Below are positions 25,023 to 34,378 of a DNA stretch of 39,828 nt, piece by piece. Made by a program: the position numbers and the translations under genes. This DNA is from Ectothiorhodospiraceae bacterium (lineage in GTDB: Bacteria > Pseudomonadota > Gammaproteobacteria > Nitrococcales > Aquisalimonadaceae), in the NCBI GenBank assembly GCA_020831845.1, contig JAFIFV010000023.1, positions 1-39,828 on the forward strand, given 5' to 3'. Below the pieces are notes generated by a model. That model saw only the letters and a program-made list of their open reading frames with translations. It made no database searches and was not told the DNA's origin. How positions within the stretch are numbered: the first letter of the stretch is position 1; each line of letters opens with the position of its first letter.

Positions 25023-26350
25023 GGAAGCAGGCTCAGGAATGCGCGTGCCTTGTGATCGGTCTCCTCGAACTCCCGTTCTTCCTCCGAATCCGCGACCACG
25101 CCGCCGCCCGCCCGGTAATCCAGCACACCATCCGCATGCACCGCGGTGCGTATGCAGATATTCGTGTCCATGCTGCCGTCGTAGCCGACATAACCGACCG
25201 AACCGCAGTAGAATCCCCGGGAAGCCGTCTCCAGCTCGGCAATGATCTCCATGGCGCGCCGCTTCGGCGCGCCCGTGATGGAGCCGCCCGGAAACGCCGC
25301 CTCCAGCGCGTCCAACGGCCCCAGCCCGGCACGCAGGCGGCCTGAGACGCGGCTGACCAGATGGTGCACGGAGGGATGCGTTTCCAGGTCGAACAGCTTT
25401 CCGGCCCGCACACTACCGGTGCGACAGACCTTGCCCAGGTCATTGCGCAGCAGATCGACGATCATTACGTTCTCGGCGCGGTCCTTGGAGCTGCCCTGCA
25501 ATTCTTCCGCCAGACGCAGATCCTCCTGCAGATTTTCACCCCGTGGCCGGGTACCCTTGATTGGACGGGTTTCCACATAGCCACGCCGAACGCGCAGAAA
25601 GCGCTCGGGAGAGATGCTCAGCAGCTGAAAATCCGGATGCTCGAGGTAGGCACCGTGGGGTGCCGGGCTGACTGCACGCAACCGCAGGTAGACGGCGAAC
25701 GGGTCTCCATGCAACGCGGTACTGAAGCGGCGCGCCAGATTGACCTGGTAGCAGTCGCCATCCCGGATATACGCCTGCAGACGACGGAAGCGCATACCGT
25801 AGGCCGCCCTGTCCAGGTCCACCCGCAGCGGACCCAACCGGAAATCCCCCTGCGGAGCGGTCTGCTCCATCAGGGCCCGCCAGCGCGCCGGCGTCATCGG
25901 GCTGCCGGGCAGCGTAACCAGCCAGGCCTTTGTCTGCGCATGATCTGCCAGCACCGCCCAGTCGTACAGGCCGACGCTCATGATCGGCAACGACGCTGGC
26001 TCCCGTCGCACCGCCATTGGCATCATGGCTTCGCCCAGATCGTAGCCGAAGGCACCGATGGCACCACCGCAGAACGGCAACCGGCGCGAGCGTACCGGGC
26101 GCCGTGCCAGCCGCATCTTCAGTACCTCCAGCGGCGGGGCTTCGGTTTCGCTGGACAGTCCCTCGCGGGTGCGCACGCGCGTGCACCCATCGCGCGTCAC
26201 CAGCGATTCGACGGGATCGGCCGACAGGATATCCCATCGCCCGGTGACACCGCTGTCCAGCCAGACCGCCATGGGAAGGCGGCGTAGCGCAGCCATCCAC
26301 ACCCCGGTGTCCCGCTGGTAGGGCACGGCGTGGACAGCGGAAAACTCCAT
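25019..26350 (-). CDS. pabB: Aminodeoxychorismate synthase component I
   Basis: Chorismate-using enzyme of 443 residues that, with PabA glutaminase, makes 4-amino-4-deoxychorismate for p-aminobenzoate and folate. The PIKGTRPRG motif has Lys265, which marks PabB; anthranilate synthase TrpE has Ala (PIAGT) there. Other hallmarks are GDCYQVNLARRF (198-209), DLLRNDLGKVCR (299-310) and GGSITGAPKRRAMEII (355-370). ATG 26350 has only a weak ribosome site. The HDOD/cNMP-binding gene lies upstream on the same strand, 156 bp away. No glutaminase partner is in the window. Confidence 0.92.
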   Translation of the reverse strand: MEFSAVHAVPYQRDTGVWMAALRRLPMAVWLDSGVTGRWDILSADPVESLVTRDGCTRVRTREGLSSETEAPPLEVLKMRLARRPVRSRRLPFCGGAIGAFGYDLGEAMMPMAVRREPASLPIMSVGLYDWAVLADHAQTKAWLVTLPGSPMTPARWRALMEQTAPQGDFRLGPLRVDLDRAAYGMRFRRLQAYIRDGDCYQVNLARRFSTALHGDPFAVYLRLRAVSPAPHGAYLEHPDFQLLSISPERFLRVRRGYVETRPIKGTRPRGENLQEDLRLAEELQGSSKDRAENVMIVDLLRNDLGKVCRTGSVRAGKLFDLETHPSVHHLVSRVSGRLRAGLGPLDALEAAFPGGSITGAPKRRAMEIIAELETASRGFYCGSVGYVGYDGSMDTNICIRTAVHADGVLDYRAGGGVVADSEEEREFEETDHKARAFLSLLP

Positions 26351-26506
26351 GATCAGTAATACCCCGGTGGCATGGCGACAGAGTGAGCGCGGCGGCCGGC
26401 AACAGTGGAACGGGACCGGCTGGCGACGCCACCGTCGCCCAATCAGGCGCAGTTTTCAATGGAAAATCGCTGGAGGGAGAAACAGGGTGGGCGAGCCACT
26501 GCCGCG

Positions 26507-27751
26507 TCAGCCGATCAGCAAGCGCTGGGCCTCGGCGATCTCTTCCCGGGCTTCCTCGAGCATGCTGACACCGTCGACGATGCCCAGCGCCTCAAGCCCC
26601 AGCCGTCGGTAGGCCGGCGTTTCCGTGAATGCAGGCAGCGCCTGTGCCCCGGGGCCGGCGCCCATCGCCTGCAACTGCGCGACCACAACCAGATCGCCGT
26701 AGTCGGGGCCGGGATCCTCCTTGTCCCGCACCCAGTGCTCCGCCCACATCGGCACCTGAATCAGGTCCTCGTGAAAATTCCAGCGGCGCAGGATCATCGT
26801 CCCCACCTCGCCGCGATAGCGCTGGATAGTGGCCTCGAGCAGGCCCGGGTCCTGAACCAACTCGGGATAGTGTTCCGCATTGGTCACCATGGGAATAACG
26901 CCGATATCGTGCACCAGGCCCGCCAGCAACCCGCGGTCGGGCTCGAAGCCCTTCAGTCGGCGCGCCGTGACCTGCGCTATCGCGGCCACCAGCGAACTGT
27001 GCATCCACAGCTCCACCATGCGTTTGTTCAAGGTGGGATTCTTGGAGCGGAAGACGCCGCGCAGCGCCACCGCGGTAACCACCTCACGGGTAACCATCAG
27101 GCCCAGGCGGGTAATGGCAGGTTGCAGTGAATCCACCTGCGGCTGTCCGGAATACACGGCACTGTTGGCCGCCTGGATGACCCGCGCCGCCACCACCGGG
27201 TCGGTCTGCAGGATCTTCGCCAGCTCCCCCGCACCGGCCTCACGTTCCGTAATGGCGTCACGTACCCGCAGCGCGATGTCCGGCATGCTGGGCAGTTCCA
27301 GCCGATCGGACATCAGGTCTTCGAACAGACGGTAGAACAGGTTCTCGCCGGCATCCTCGCTGTCCGCGGCAAGCTCGTTCACGCCGTATTGCGGCAGCCG
27401 GCTGGATTCCAGCAGTTCCTGGATGCGCCCGGCGGGCAGCCGGATCAGCTTGACATCGGTTCCCGCCACCGCGTGGCAGGGATAGGGCCGATCCTGGCTC
27501 AACGGCTCGGGAGCCACTCCGGCATTGCCAGTGCCGGTGACGGTACGTCGACGCTGCTCGTCATCCACCAGGACAACAGTGCCGGAAAGCACGTAACGGG
27601 ACCACGCATCATCAGCGCCCTTGCGGAAAATGATGCTGCGCGCTTCCAACTCCTCGATTTCCGCCTCCCGCGCCAACTCGGTCAGCGCCTCCGGCGTGAG
27701 CTCGCGCAACGGAACCAGGGATTCCAGAATTTCCGGTTCGATGGTCGCCAT
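26507..27751 (-). CDS. Cyclic-nucleotide-binding-like plus HDOD-domain signalling protein
   Basis: Two-domain protein of 414 residues. Residues ~15-125 form a cNMP-binding (CRP-fold) module: LREL start, then ARSIIFRKGADDAWSRYVLSGTVVLVDD and a degenerate end (DVKLIRLPAGRIQELL). Residues ~150-350 are an HDOD domain with LPSMPDIALRVRDAI, ILQTDPVVAARVIQAANSA and an intact HD in LLAGLVHDIG. The nucleotide-binding arginine motif is not obvious, so ligand binding is uncertain. The frame is open to 27829, but ATG 27751 (MATIEPEILESL, with AGGAT upstream) starts the first domain. Together with the other HDOD gene it brackets pabB, with no known link. Confidence 0.8.
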   Translation of the reverse strand: MATIEPEILESLVPLRELTPEALTELAREAEIEELEARSIIFRKGADDAWSRYVLSGTVVLVDDEQRRRTVTGTGNAGVAPEPLSQDRPYPCHAVAGTDVKLIRLPAGRIQELLESSRLPQYGVNELAADSEDAGENLFYRLFEDLMSDRLELPSMPDIALRVRDAITEREAGAGELAKILQTDPVVAARVIQAANSAVYSGQPQVDSLQPAITRLGLMVTREVVTAVALRGVFRSKNPTLNKRMVELWMHSSLVAAIAQVTARRLKGFEPDRGLLAGLVHDIGVIPMVTNAEHYPELVQDPGLLEATIQRYRGEVGTMILRRWNFHEDLIQVPMWAEHWVRDKEDPGPDYGDLVVVAQLQAMGAGPGAQALPAFTETPAYRRLGLEALGIVDGVSMLEEAREEIAEAQRLLIG

Positions 27752-27975
27752 GGGGATCCTGTGTCTGATACGTCGTGAACGGTCTCTGCCCGGCCTTCGC
27801 GCGGAACATGCCTGTCTACCTGTTAGCATGACAGTCGAAGCAGCGGGGAACCTCGAACCCCATCACAATCATGCAATCCGGTCGCTCGCGACCTTGGGCC
27901 GCACTGCTGTATAACCGGGAAACGCCGGAAAGAACCTCCGAACACTCTCACCGGCAGCGACAGAAGGAAGCGGCA

Positions 27976-29022
27976 ATGGACTGGAACAGTCTCAAGCGCT
28001 GGAGCGCAGCACCATTCCGCGGAGGCTGGCTGAGGCGCCGGCCTCCGCGAATCAACCTGGCTCTGCAAGGCGGTGGTAGTCACGGTGCGTTTACCTGGGG
28101 CGTATTGGACAAGCTGCTTGAAGAAGGCTACCGCTTCGAGGGCATCAGTGGCGCCAGTGCCGGTGCCATGAACTCGGCGGCCCTGGCCTGCGGCTGGCAA
28201 CAGGGCGGCGCCGATGGCGCCCGCGAGACGCTGGAACGGCTATGGCGGACGGTGAGCGACCAATCCACGCTCAGCCCAATGCGCGCCTCGCCCCTGGAGC
28301 ATCTGTTTCATGGCTGGAACCGCGATTACTCCCCGGGCTTTCTGTTCCTCAGCGGTCTGACGCAGATGGCCTCGCCCTACCAGTTCAACCCCACCGGTTA
28401 CAATCCGCTGCTGGGAATCGTCGAAAAGGTGATCGACTTCGACGCCCTGCGCCGCCGGGGCTCGCCACGGCTGTTCATCGCGCTCACCAATGTGCACAGC
28501 GGGCGGCTGGAGCTGCGACGCAACGACGCTATCACCCCGCAAGTGCTCGCCGCATCGGCATGCCTGCCACTGTTGTTTCACGCAGTCCAGCTTGACGGCG
28601 CTGCCTACTGGGACGGCGGATACACCGGTAATCCGGCGCTGTATCCGCTGATTTTCGAATGCAAGTCGCCCGACCTGCTACTGATCCAGCTCACGCCCGC
28701 GCAGCGGGACGAGGTGCCACGCAAGGTTCCGGAGATCATGGACCGAATCACCGAAATCAACTTTCACTCCACCGTGATGCGTGAGCTGCAGTTGCTGGCA
28801 TTGCTCAGCAAGCACCACGGTCTGGGGCGTGACCTCTACCTGCACCGGGTCGATACCCGCGATGCAACCAAACACCTGGGGCGGGCCTCACGCGTCAATA
28901 CCGACTGGGAATTCCTGAGCCATCTACGCGATACCGGACGCGACTATGCCGGGGAATGGCTGGAACGGTACGGCCGCTCCGTGGGGCGGCGATCCACCGC
29001 GCATTTCGAGGATGGGGCCTAG
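27976..29022 (+). CDS. Patatin-like phospholipase
   Basis: Serine-aspartate lipid hydrolase of 348 residues. The oxyanion loop LQGGGSHGAF lies at residues 30-39, the nucleophile Ser61 in GASAG (59-63), and the catalytic Asp213 in the WDGGYTGNP segment. No signal peptide is visible, so it is probably cytosolic or peripheral to the membrane. The frame is open to 27871, but ATG 27976 has AAGGAAG upstream and leads directly to the domain. A strong hairpin follows the gene. Related proteins sometimes occur near PHA genes, but here 4 kb separates them, so I make no such claim. Confidence 0.88.
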   Translation: MDWNSLKRWSAAPFRGGWLRRRPPRINLALQGGGSHGAFTWGVLDKLLEEGYRFEGISGASAGAMNSAALACGWQQGGADGARETLERLWRTVSDQSTLSPMRASPLEHLFHGWNRDYSPGFLFLSGLTQMASPYQFNPTGYNPLLGIVEKVIDFDALRRRGSPRLFIALTNVHSGRLELRRNDAITPQVLAASACLPLLFHAVQLDGAAYWDGGYTGNPALYPLIFECKSPDLLLIQLTPAQRDEVPRKVPEIMDRITEINFHSTVMRELQLLALLSKHHGLGRDLYLHRVDTRDATKHLGRASRVNTDWEFLSHLRDTGRDYAGEWLERYGRSVGRRSTAHFEDGA

Positions 29023-29124
29023 GCAAGCGCTGATCAATTCCCGCACTCGCGTTAGCGCCGGATTTCTCGCGATGCCCGGCGCTGAGCTGGGACCATTCCA
29101 CGGTCAAACGCCGGAACACCCGAG

Positions 29125-29156
29125 TGCGGAGGACGCCCTATCAGGCGTCCTCCGCA
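29125..29156 (+). terminator. Terminator of the patatin gene
   Basis: TGCGGAGGACGCC and GGCGTCCTCCGCA form a perfect 13-bp stem with a 6-nt loop, 102 bp after the patatin stop and before the convergent permease gene. The + strand continues ATGATCACTTTCTT, a mediocre U-tract. It may work in both directions. Confidence 0.65.
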
Positions 29157-29178
29157 TGATCACTTTCTTCGCAGCGCG

Positions 29179-30411
29179 CTACCCTTTGGGCTGCTCTGCC
29201 GGTTGGGTCGCCCCCTGCTGCAGTCGATCGGACTGGTCCTCGTCACCGCCGGCGGCACGCCGACGACGCTCGTCCGCCCAGAGGCGCAACTGACCGACGA
29301 TGCCCTTGGGGAAGAAGTAGACGCTGAGCACGAACAACACGCCGAACCAGAGCAGCCAGCGTTCGGGCCCTACCAAGCCGCTGACCAGCGGCACGCCCTC
29401 AACGTATCCGCCAAGTACCGCGAGCAGATCCTGCAGATAGTTCTCGGCAAGCAGGAACAGGGCCGCGCCGACCACCGCCCCGTACATGGTACCCATGCCG
29501 CCGATCACACACATCAGCAGGATGAAAACCATCAGCTCGAAATCCAGCGTGTTCTCCGGGTTGACGTAGCGATTGAACAGCGCGAACAGCACGCCGGCCA
29601 GGGCGGTCAGGACCGCTGCCAGCACCACTGTTGCGGTCCTGTAGTACACGGTCTTGTAGCCCAGCGCCTCGGCCCTGAACTCGTTCTCCCGAATCGCCTG
29701 CAGCACCCGCCCGAACGGCGAGTTCATCATGCGCAACATGAGCAGGAACATGGTCAGGCCGAAGAAGAAACAGACGTAGTACATGACCACCCGCCCGGTC
29801 ACGCGCACGCTGTACACGGACTCGCGGATCACCTCGCCAAGATTCCAGGGCTGCGTGAACAGGCCACCCAGGAAGGTGGTGATACTGAAGCCGTACAGAT
29901 CATTTTCGATCAGTCGGAACGCCGGACCGATCTCCCGCGGCACGCGCACCCGCAGGCCGTCCTCGCCGCCGGTGACGGTGTAGAGCTGATTCACCAACGT
30001 CATGAAGGCAAAGGCCACGGCCAGCGTGACCAGCGCGAAGAATATCGCCTTCACCCGCAAGGACAGCAGCCCCAGCAGCAACGCCAGTGCCGTGGCCGCC
30101 AGCACGGCCGCCAGCACGCCGAGGCCGATGGCCCCGAAACTGCTGCCCATCGAGGCGATCACCATGGCGACGGCATATGCGCCGATGCCGAAGAACATGG
30201 TGTGCGCGAACGACACGATGTGGGTATAGCCCAGCATGACATCATAGGACGCCACCACGACGATGAAGATGCAGATCATCCCCAGCGTGGTGAAGGCGCG
30301 CGTGCTGGGAAACAGGAACGGCCCCAGCGCGAGGCAGATCAGGATCACCAGCAGCACCGCGGTCAGCACCCGGCTGCGCGGGTAATCTCCGGAAAGTATC
30401 GCGTTCAACAT
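29179..30411 (-). CDS. Branched-chain amino acid-type ABC transporter permease, LivM family
   Basis: Inner-membrane permease of 410 residues with about ten hydrophobic segments. It matches the LivM family through SYDVMLGYTHIVSFAHTMFFGIGAYA near residue 55 and the conserved loop MNSPFGRVLQAIRENEFRAEALGY before the last helices. MVFILLMCVIGGMGTMYGAVVGA is a further hallmark. The C-terminal ~40 residues are a charged soluble tail. ATG 30411 follows GGAGAAACCC. It is the last gene of the five-gene importer unit, 28 bp after the LivH-type gene. The substrate is not certain, so no liv symbol is assigned. Confidence 0.88.
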   Translation of the reverse strand: MLNAILSGDYPRSRVLTAVLLVILICLALGPFLFPSTRAFTTLGMICIFIVVVASYDVMLGYTHIVSFAHTMFFGIGAYAVAMVIASMGSSFGAIGLGVLAAVLAATALALLLGLLSLRVKAIFFALVTLAVAFAFMTLVNQLYTVTGGEDGLRVRVPREIGPAFRLIENDLYGFSITTFLGGLFTQPWNLGEVIRESVYSVRVTGRVVMYYVCFFFGLTMFLLMLRMMNSPFGRVLQAIRENEFRAEALGYKTVYYRTATVVLAAVLTALAGVLFALFNRYVNPENTLDFELMVFILLMCVIGGMGTMYGAVVGAALFLLAENYLQDLLAVLGGYVEGVPLVSGLVGPERWLLWFGVLFVLSVYFFPKGIVGQLRLWADERRRRAAGGDEDQSDRLQQGATQPAEQPKG

Positions 30412-30439
30412 CGGGTTTCTCCTAAGGCCTGTCAGCGCC

Positions 30440-31501
30440 CTAAACCTTGATCACCGGGATCAGCCCCTGGGGTCGCCACATCAGAATGCCCACCATCAGG
30501 CCGACGGTGGCGATGGCCGCGAACGTGGGGGCCAGGTAGCCGATGTAGAGATTGATCAGACCCACCAGGATGGCGCCGTAGAAGCAGCCCTTGATGGAGC
30601 CGAGACCGCCGAGAATGATGACCACGATCACGGAGATCATCAGCGTCTCGCCCATGTGCGCCGTGATGATCTCCTGGTACATGGACCACATTGCCCCGCC
30701 CAGCCCGGCCAGCGCGGACCCGGCAACGAACACGCCCAGGAACAGCAGCTTGATCCGATAGCCCAGCACCTCGACCATCTCGGTGTTCTCGACCCCCGCG
30801 CGGATCAGAATGCCGGCCTTGGTGCGCTCTATCACCCAGACCATGGCTGCGTACACGGCCAGCCCCAGCAGCACCGCAGCCAGCCGGTAAGTCTCCACGG
30901 CCACGCCGCCGATCAACGGCACCGTATCGTCCAGAATCATGGCGCCGCGCAACAGGTCGGGCCGCGGCACGGGAATCTCGTTCGGCCCCCAGATCACATG
31001 GATCATTTCCATGATGATGATGGCGCCACCAACAGTGACCAGGATCTGCTTCAGGTGATCGCCGTAGACCGGGCGAATCACGAAACGCTCGAACAGCAAC
31101 CCAAGGCTACCGGCCACCGCCATGGCGAAGATGAATGCGGCCAGCAGCGCGATCAACGTCATGCCCAGCGTGCCGCTGCCCGCATGACCGCCCATCCAGA
31201 ACACCACCACGGTTGCTCCGGCAAAGGCACCCAACGATATGAAGGCACCATGCCCCAGGTTCAGCACGCCCATCAGGCCAAAGGTCAGCGTCATTCCCGA
31301 GGCCATGATGAACAGCATCAGCCCCATGGCCAGGCCACTGATGGTAAGACTGAGCCAGGTCACCGGGTTCATGAAGAACAGCGGCACCAGCACCATGACA
31401 GCGAGCAGGAACAGGTGTGGCCGGTTCTCCCGGAAATCGGCGAAGCGCTGCCGGAACCCCTGCGGGGTTTCCTGATCCAGAATATCGTCTTGCGCACTCA
31501 T
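30440..31501 (-). CDS. Branched-chain amino acid-type ABC transporter permease, LivH family
   Basis: Second permease, 353 residues. An N-terminal cytosolic extension of about 28 residues precedes the first helix. Family markers are FGLMGVLNLGHGAFISLGAF (~75-94), RPVYGDHLKQILVTVGGAIII, and the cytoplasmic coupling loop MVEVLGYRIKLLFLGVFVAGSALAG. The final VILGGLGSIKGCFYGAILVG is typical. ATG 31501 has AAGGAG eight bases upstream, lying in the 12-bp gap after the LivF-type gene. It should form the membrane channel as a heterodimer with the LivM-type subunit. Confidence 0.88.
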   Translation of the reverse strand: MSAQDDILDQETPQGFRQRFADFRENRPHLFLLAVMVLVPLFFMNPVTWLSLTISGLAMGLMLFIMASGMTLTFGLMGVLNLGHGAFISLGAFAGATVVVFWMGGHAGSGTLGMTLIALLAAFIFAMAVAGSLGLLFERFVIRPVYGDHLKQILVTVGGAIIIMEMIHVIWGPNEIPVPRPDLLRGAMILDDTVPLIGGVAVETYRLAAVLLGLAVYAAMVWVIERTKAGILIRAGVENTEMVEVLGYRIKLLFLGVFVAGSALAGLGGAMWSMYQEIITAHMGETLMISVIVVIILGGLGSIKGCFYGAILVGLINLYIGYLAPTFAAIATVGLMVGILMWRPQGLIPVIKV

Positions 31502-31513
31502 GCTGATGGCTCC

Positions 31514-32239
31514 TTACTGATGCGCGCCCAGGCTGAGCCCCAGCAGTTCCTGCTGTAGCTCATCGTTCTCGGCCAGTTCGGCCATCTGGCCGGTGTGTAC
31601 GATGCGGCCGTCATCCATTACCGCCACGCTCTGGCCCAGCCGCTTGGAGAAGTTGAAGTTCTGCTCCACCAGCAGGATGCTGGCATGCTGTTCCTTGAGT
31701 TCCTCGAAGGCACCCGCGAGGTCGTTGATGATCGCCGGGGCCAGCCCCTTGGTGGGCTCGTCCACCAGCAGCAGCTCGCGCGGCTCGATGATGGCCCGCG
31801 CGATGGCCAGCATCTGCTTCTGGCCGCCGGAGAGGTTGCCCGCCGGCCGGTTCCAGAACCGTTTCAGCGGTGGGAACAGGCCGAACACCCATTCCAGGCG
31901 GGTCTCGTCAATGGGGCCGCTGACCGCGGCCAGGTCCATGTTCTCGCGCACGCTCAGCAGGGCGAAAATGCCCATGCTCTCGGGCACGAAGGCGATGCCC
32001 TTGCGAGCGATCTGCGGCGTCGGCATGCCGGCGATGGACTCGCCCTTGAAGGTCAGGCTGCCTTTGCGCAGCAGGGTCAGGCCCATGATGGTGCGCAGCG
32101 TGGTGCTCTTGCCTGCGCCATTGCGGCCCAGAAGCACGGTCAGCTCGCCCTTCGGCACCACCAGGTCCACCCCGTGCAGGATGTGATACTGGTCGATGTC
32201 CGCGTGGACTCCGGAAAGCTTGAGTATCGGTTCGGACAT
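31514..32239 (-). CDS. ABC transporter ATP-binding protein, LivF family
   Basis: ATPase subunit of 241 residues that powers the importer. It shows Walker A GRNGAGKST, the signature LSGGQKQ and Walker B LLLVDEPTKGL, with the LivF-type GLAPAIINDLAGAFEELK. The Q-loop region GIAFVPESMGIFALLSVREN lies between the two. Length and motifs fit LivF, not LivG. It starts at ATG 32239 with AAGGGAG upstream, 12 bp after the LivG-type gene, so the pair is clearly co-translated. Confidence 0.92.
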   Translation of the reverse strand: MSEPILKLSGVHADIDQYHILHGVDLVVPKGELTVLLGRNGAGKSTTLRTIMGLTLLRKGSLTFKGESIAGMPTPQIARKGIAFVPESMGIFALLSVRENMDLAAVSGPIDETRLEWVFGLFPPLKRFWNRPAGNLSGGQKQMLAIARAIIEPRELLLVDEPTKGLAPAIINDLAGAFEELKEQHASILLVEQNFNFSKRLGQSVAVMDDGRIVHTGQMAELAENDELQQELLGLSLGAHQ

Positions 32240-32251
32240 GGGTGTGCTCCC

Positions 32252-33025
32252 TTAACTCGCTGCCTGCTGCGGCGCGCCCAGGTAGGCCTCCTGCACGATC
32301 GGCGACGCGATCACCTCGGCCGGCTCGCCATCAGCCACCAGTTCGCCGTTGTGCAGCACCACGATGCGGTCCGACAGCGAACGCACCACATCCATCTTGT
32401 GCTCCACCAGGAGAATGATCTTGTCCTGGCGACGCTTGATGTCGGCAATCAGGTCCAGGATCACCGGCACCTCGTCCACGCTCATACCGGCGGTCGGCTC
32501 GTCGAACATGAACACTTCCGGCTCCAGCGCCAGCAGCATGGCCACTTCCAGTTTGCGCTGGTCGCCATGTGGCAGGCCCGCCACCAGGTAATCGGCGCGC
32601 TTATCCAACTGCACCTGGGACAGGTATTCCATCGCCCGGTCGATGATGTCGCGCCGCCTGGAGGCCATCTGCCAGAAGTTGTAACCGGTCCGGTGACGTG
32701 CCGCGACGGCCAGCCGGACGTTTTCCAGCACGGTCAGGTTCGGGAACAGGTTGGTCAGCTGGAAGGCCCGACCCAGCCCCTTGTCGGCGCGCGCCGGCGC
32801 CGACAGGCGGGTGATGTCCTCGCCGAACAGCCTGACGTTGCCGGAGGTGGCCTGGAGCTGTCCGGAAATCAGGTTGAACCAGGTGGTTTTGCCGGCGCCG
32901 TTCGGTCCCACGATGGACGTGAGCGTGCCCGGGAAAAAGCCACAGGAAACCCGATTGACCGCATAGTGACCACCGAAATTGATGGTGAGCTCTTCGGTCT
33001 CGAGCACGGGGGATTGCGAAGTCAT
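32252..33025 (-). CDS. ABC transporter ATP-binding protein, LivG family
   Basis: ATPase subunit of 257 residues. Walker A is VGPNGAGKTT, Walker B MFDEPTAGM, and the LivG-specific arginine-rich insertion is present (AARHRTGYNFWQMASRRRDIID). The signature motif is the divergent LPHGDQRKLEVA, as usual for LivG (which has xxYGxQRRLE rather than LSGGQ). The start is ATG 33025 with AAGGG upstream. It is 132 bp downstream of the binding-protein gene; a stable hairpin sits in that gap and may lower expression of the membrane genes relative to the binding protein. Confidence 0.9.
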   Translation of the reverse strand: MTSQSPVLETEELTINFGGHYAVNRVSCGFFPGTLTSIVGPNGAGKTTWFNLISGQLQATSGNVRLFGEDITRLSAPARADKGLGRAFQLTNLFPNLTVLENVRLAVAARHRTGYNFWQMASRRRDIIDRAMEYLSQVQLDKRADYLVAGLPHGDQRKLEVAMLLALEPEVFMFDEPTAGMSVDEVPVILDLIADIKRRQDKIILLVEHKMDVVRSLSDRIVVLHNGELVADGEPAEVIASPIVQEAYLGAPQQAAS

Positions 33026-33114
33026 GCGTCCGACCCTTGCGATTGGAACTGTGGGCAGAGAGGGCTGGTGCGACTGACCGGCTCCAGCCCCGCTCGATTC
33101 GAACTTCCTTCAGA

Positions 33115-33143
33115 GGCGGGCCGCCGGGGAATGGCGACCCGCC
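33115..33143 (-). terminator. Intercistronic hairpin between binding-protein and ATPase genes
   Basis: On the - strand GGCGGGTCGCC pairs with GGCGGCCCGCC across a 7-nt loop, with one G.U pair. No U-tract follows. Such stems between a binding-protein gene and its transporter genes commonly act as partial terminators or 3' stabilisers, which is the likely role here. Confidence 0.5.
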
Positions 33144-33157
33144 GGATACTCCGGCTC

Positions 33158-34378
33158 TTAGCGGCCGTTACGAACGGGAATGTCCATCTCGTCCTTGTCG
33201 ATACGGCGAATCAGCTTCGGTACGCCGGCGGTCACGGTCCGATCGGCGAACCAGTCGTCACGCTCTTCCACGGCAATACGGAAGTGATACATGTCCTGCA
33301 TGGCCTGGTGGTCTTCCGGCCGGATCTGCATCTCGCCCTTCGGCGTATCGAAGGTCAGGCCTCGGAACGCCTCGATCAGGTCCTCGGCATCGGTGGAGCC
33401 GCCGCTCTTGCGGATGGCTTCGGTAATCGCCATGGCCTGGGCGAAGCCCTGGGCGGTGAAGAAATCCGGCGCGGCATTGAAGCGCTCGAAATGCTGCTCC
33501 ACGAACCAGTCGTTGATGGGATTATCGATCGCTTCGAAGTAGTAGAAGGTGGCACCTTCCATATCCGGAAACGCCGAGTAGCCCACCAGCGCCGGCATGA
33601 TGTTGCCACCGGTGGCCAGGCGGATACCGAAGCGTTCCGGGTCCAGGTCCTGGATGCGGCCGAAGGGATTCGTCGCCCCAGCCCAGATGCCGAAGATGTA
33701 CTTGCCTTCGTCACAGCCTTCCACGTTGCGCAGCGAGTCGAACAGCCGGTTGGCGGCGGCGGTGAAGTCGGTGGCATCGGTGGGCAGATATTCCTCGTGC
33801 ACGATGCGGCCGCCTTCGTTCTCCAGCGCCTCCTTGTAGGCCGCCACACCGTCGCGGCCGAAGGCGTAGTCCTGCGCGATGGTGGAGACGCAAACGCCTT
33901 CCTGGCCGATGGCCACGGCATTGGACACCGCATCCTGGGACGAATTGCGGCCGATTCGGAACACGTAACGGTTCCATTCGGCTCCGGTAATCGCATCCGC
34001 CACGCCCTCGGGCATCATGATGCGTTCGTATTCCTCGGCGATGGGCAGCATGGCCAGCGCCACACCGGAGGCAATCGAGCCCACCACGATATGCGCATCG
34101 TCCTCGGCATACGCTTCCTCGGCAAGCGCCCGGGCCCGGGCCGGGTTCATCTGATCATCCTTGTTGATGATCTCGATCGGCCGGCCCTCGATCTCCATCG
34201 TGCCATCGGTGGCATACTCGAATCCCATCTGCATGCCGTCCGAGAGCTGCTTGGCGTAAGCCTCCAGCGCCCCGGTGAAACCGGTAACATGGGCAATGCG
34301 GATGGAGTCGGATGCCTGGGCGACGCTGAATCCGAGTGCGGCAGCGGTCAGTACCGCGCCCGTAAGAAACCGTTTCAT
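33158..34378 (-). CDS. Periplasmic substrate-binding protein of a branched-chain amino acid-type ABC transporter
   Basis: Type I periplasmic binding protein (LivK/Peripla_BP_6 family), 406 residues. A classic signal peptide runs to about residue 22 (LGFSVAQA then SDSIRIAHV) with no lipobox. Domain landmarks include GFTGALEAYAKQLSDGMQMG, VVGSIASGVALAMLPIAEE, and CVSTIAQDYAFGRDGVAAYKEAL. The mature protein is rich in Asp and Glu, which suits a salt-adapted periplasm. ATG 34378 has GGGAGGAAG. It is the first gene of the importer unit. The ligand (branched-chain amino acid, amide or other small organic acid) is uncertain. A perfect dyad lies 80 bp upstream. Confidence 0.87.
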   Translation of the reverse strand: MKRFLTGAVLTAAALGFSVAQASDSIRIAHVTGFTGALEAYAKQLSDGMQMGFEYATDGTMEIEGRPIEIINKDDQMNPARARALAEEAYAEDDAHIVVGSIASGVALAMLPIAEEYERIMMPEGVADAITGAEWNRYVFRIGRNSSQDAVSNAVAIGQEGVCVSTIAQDYAFGRDGVAAYKEALENEGGRIVHEEYLPTDATDFTAAANRLFDSLRNVEGCDEGKYIFGIWAGATNPFGRIQDLDPERFGIRLATGGNIMPALVGYSAFPDMEGATFYYFEAIDNPINDWFVEQHFERFNAAPDFFTAQGFAQAMAITEAIRKSGGSTDAEDLIEAFRGLTFDTPKGEMQIRPEDHQAMQDMYHFRIAVEERDDWFADRTVTAGVPKLIRRIDKDEMDIPVRNGR

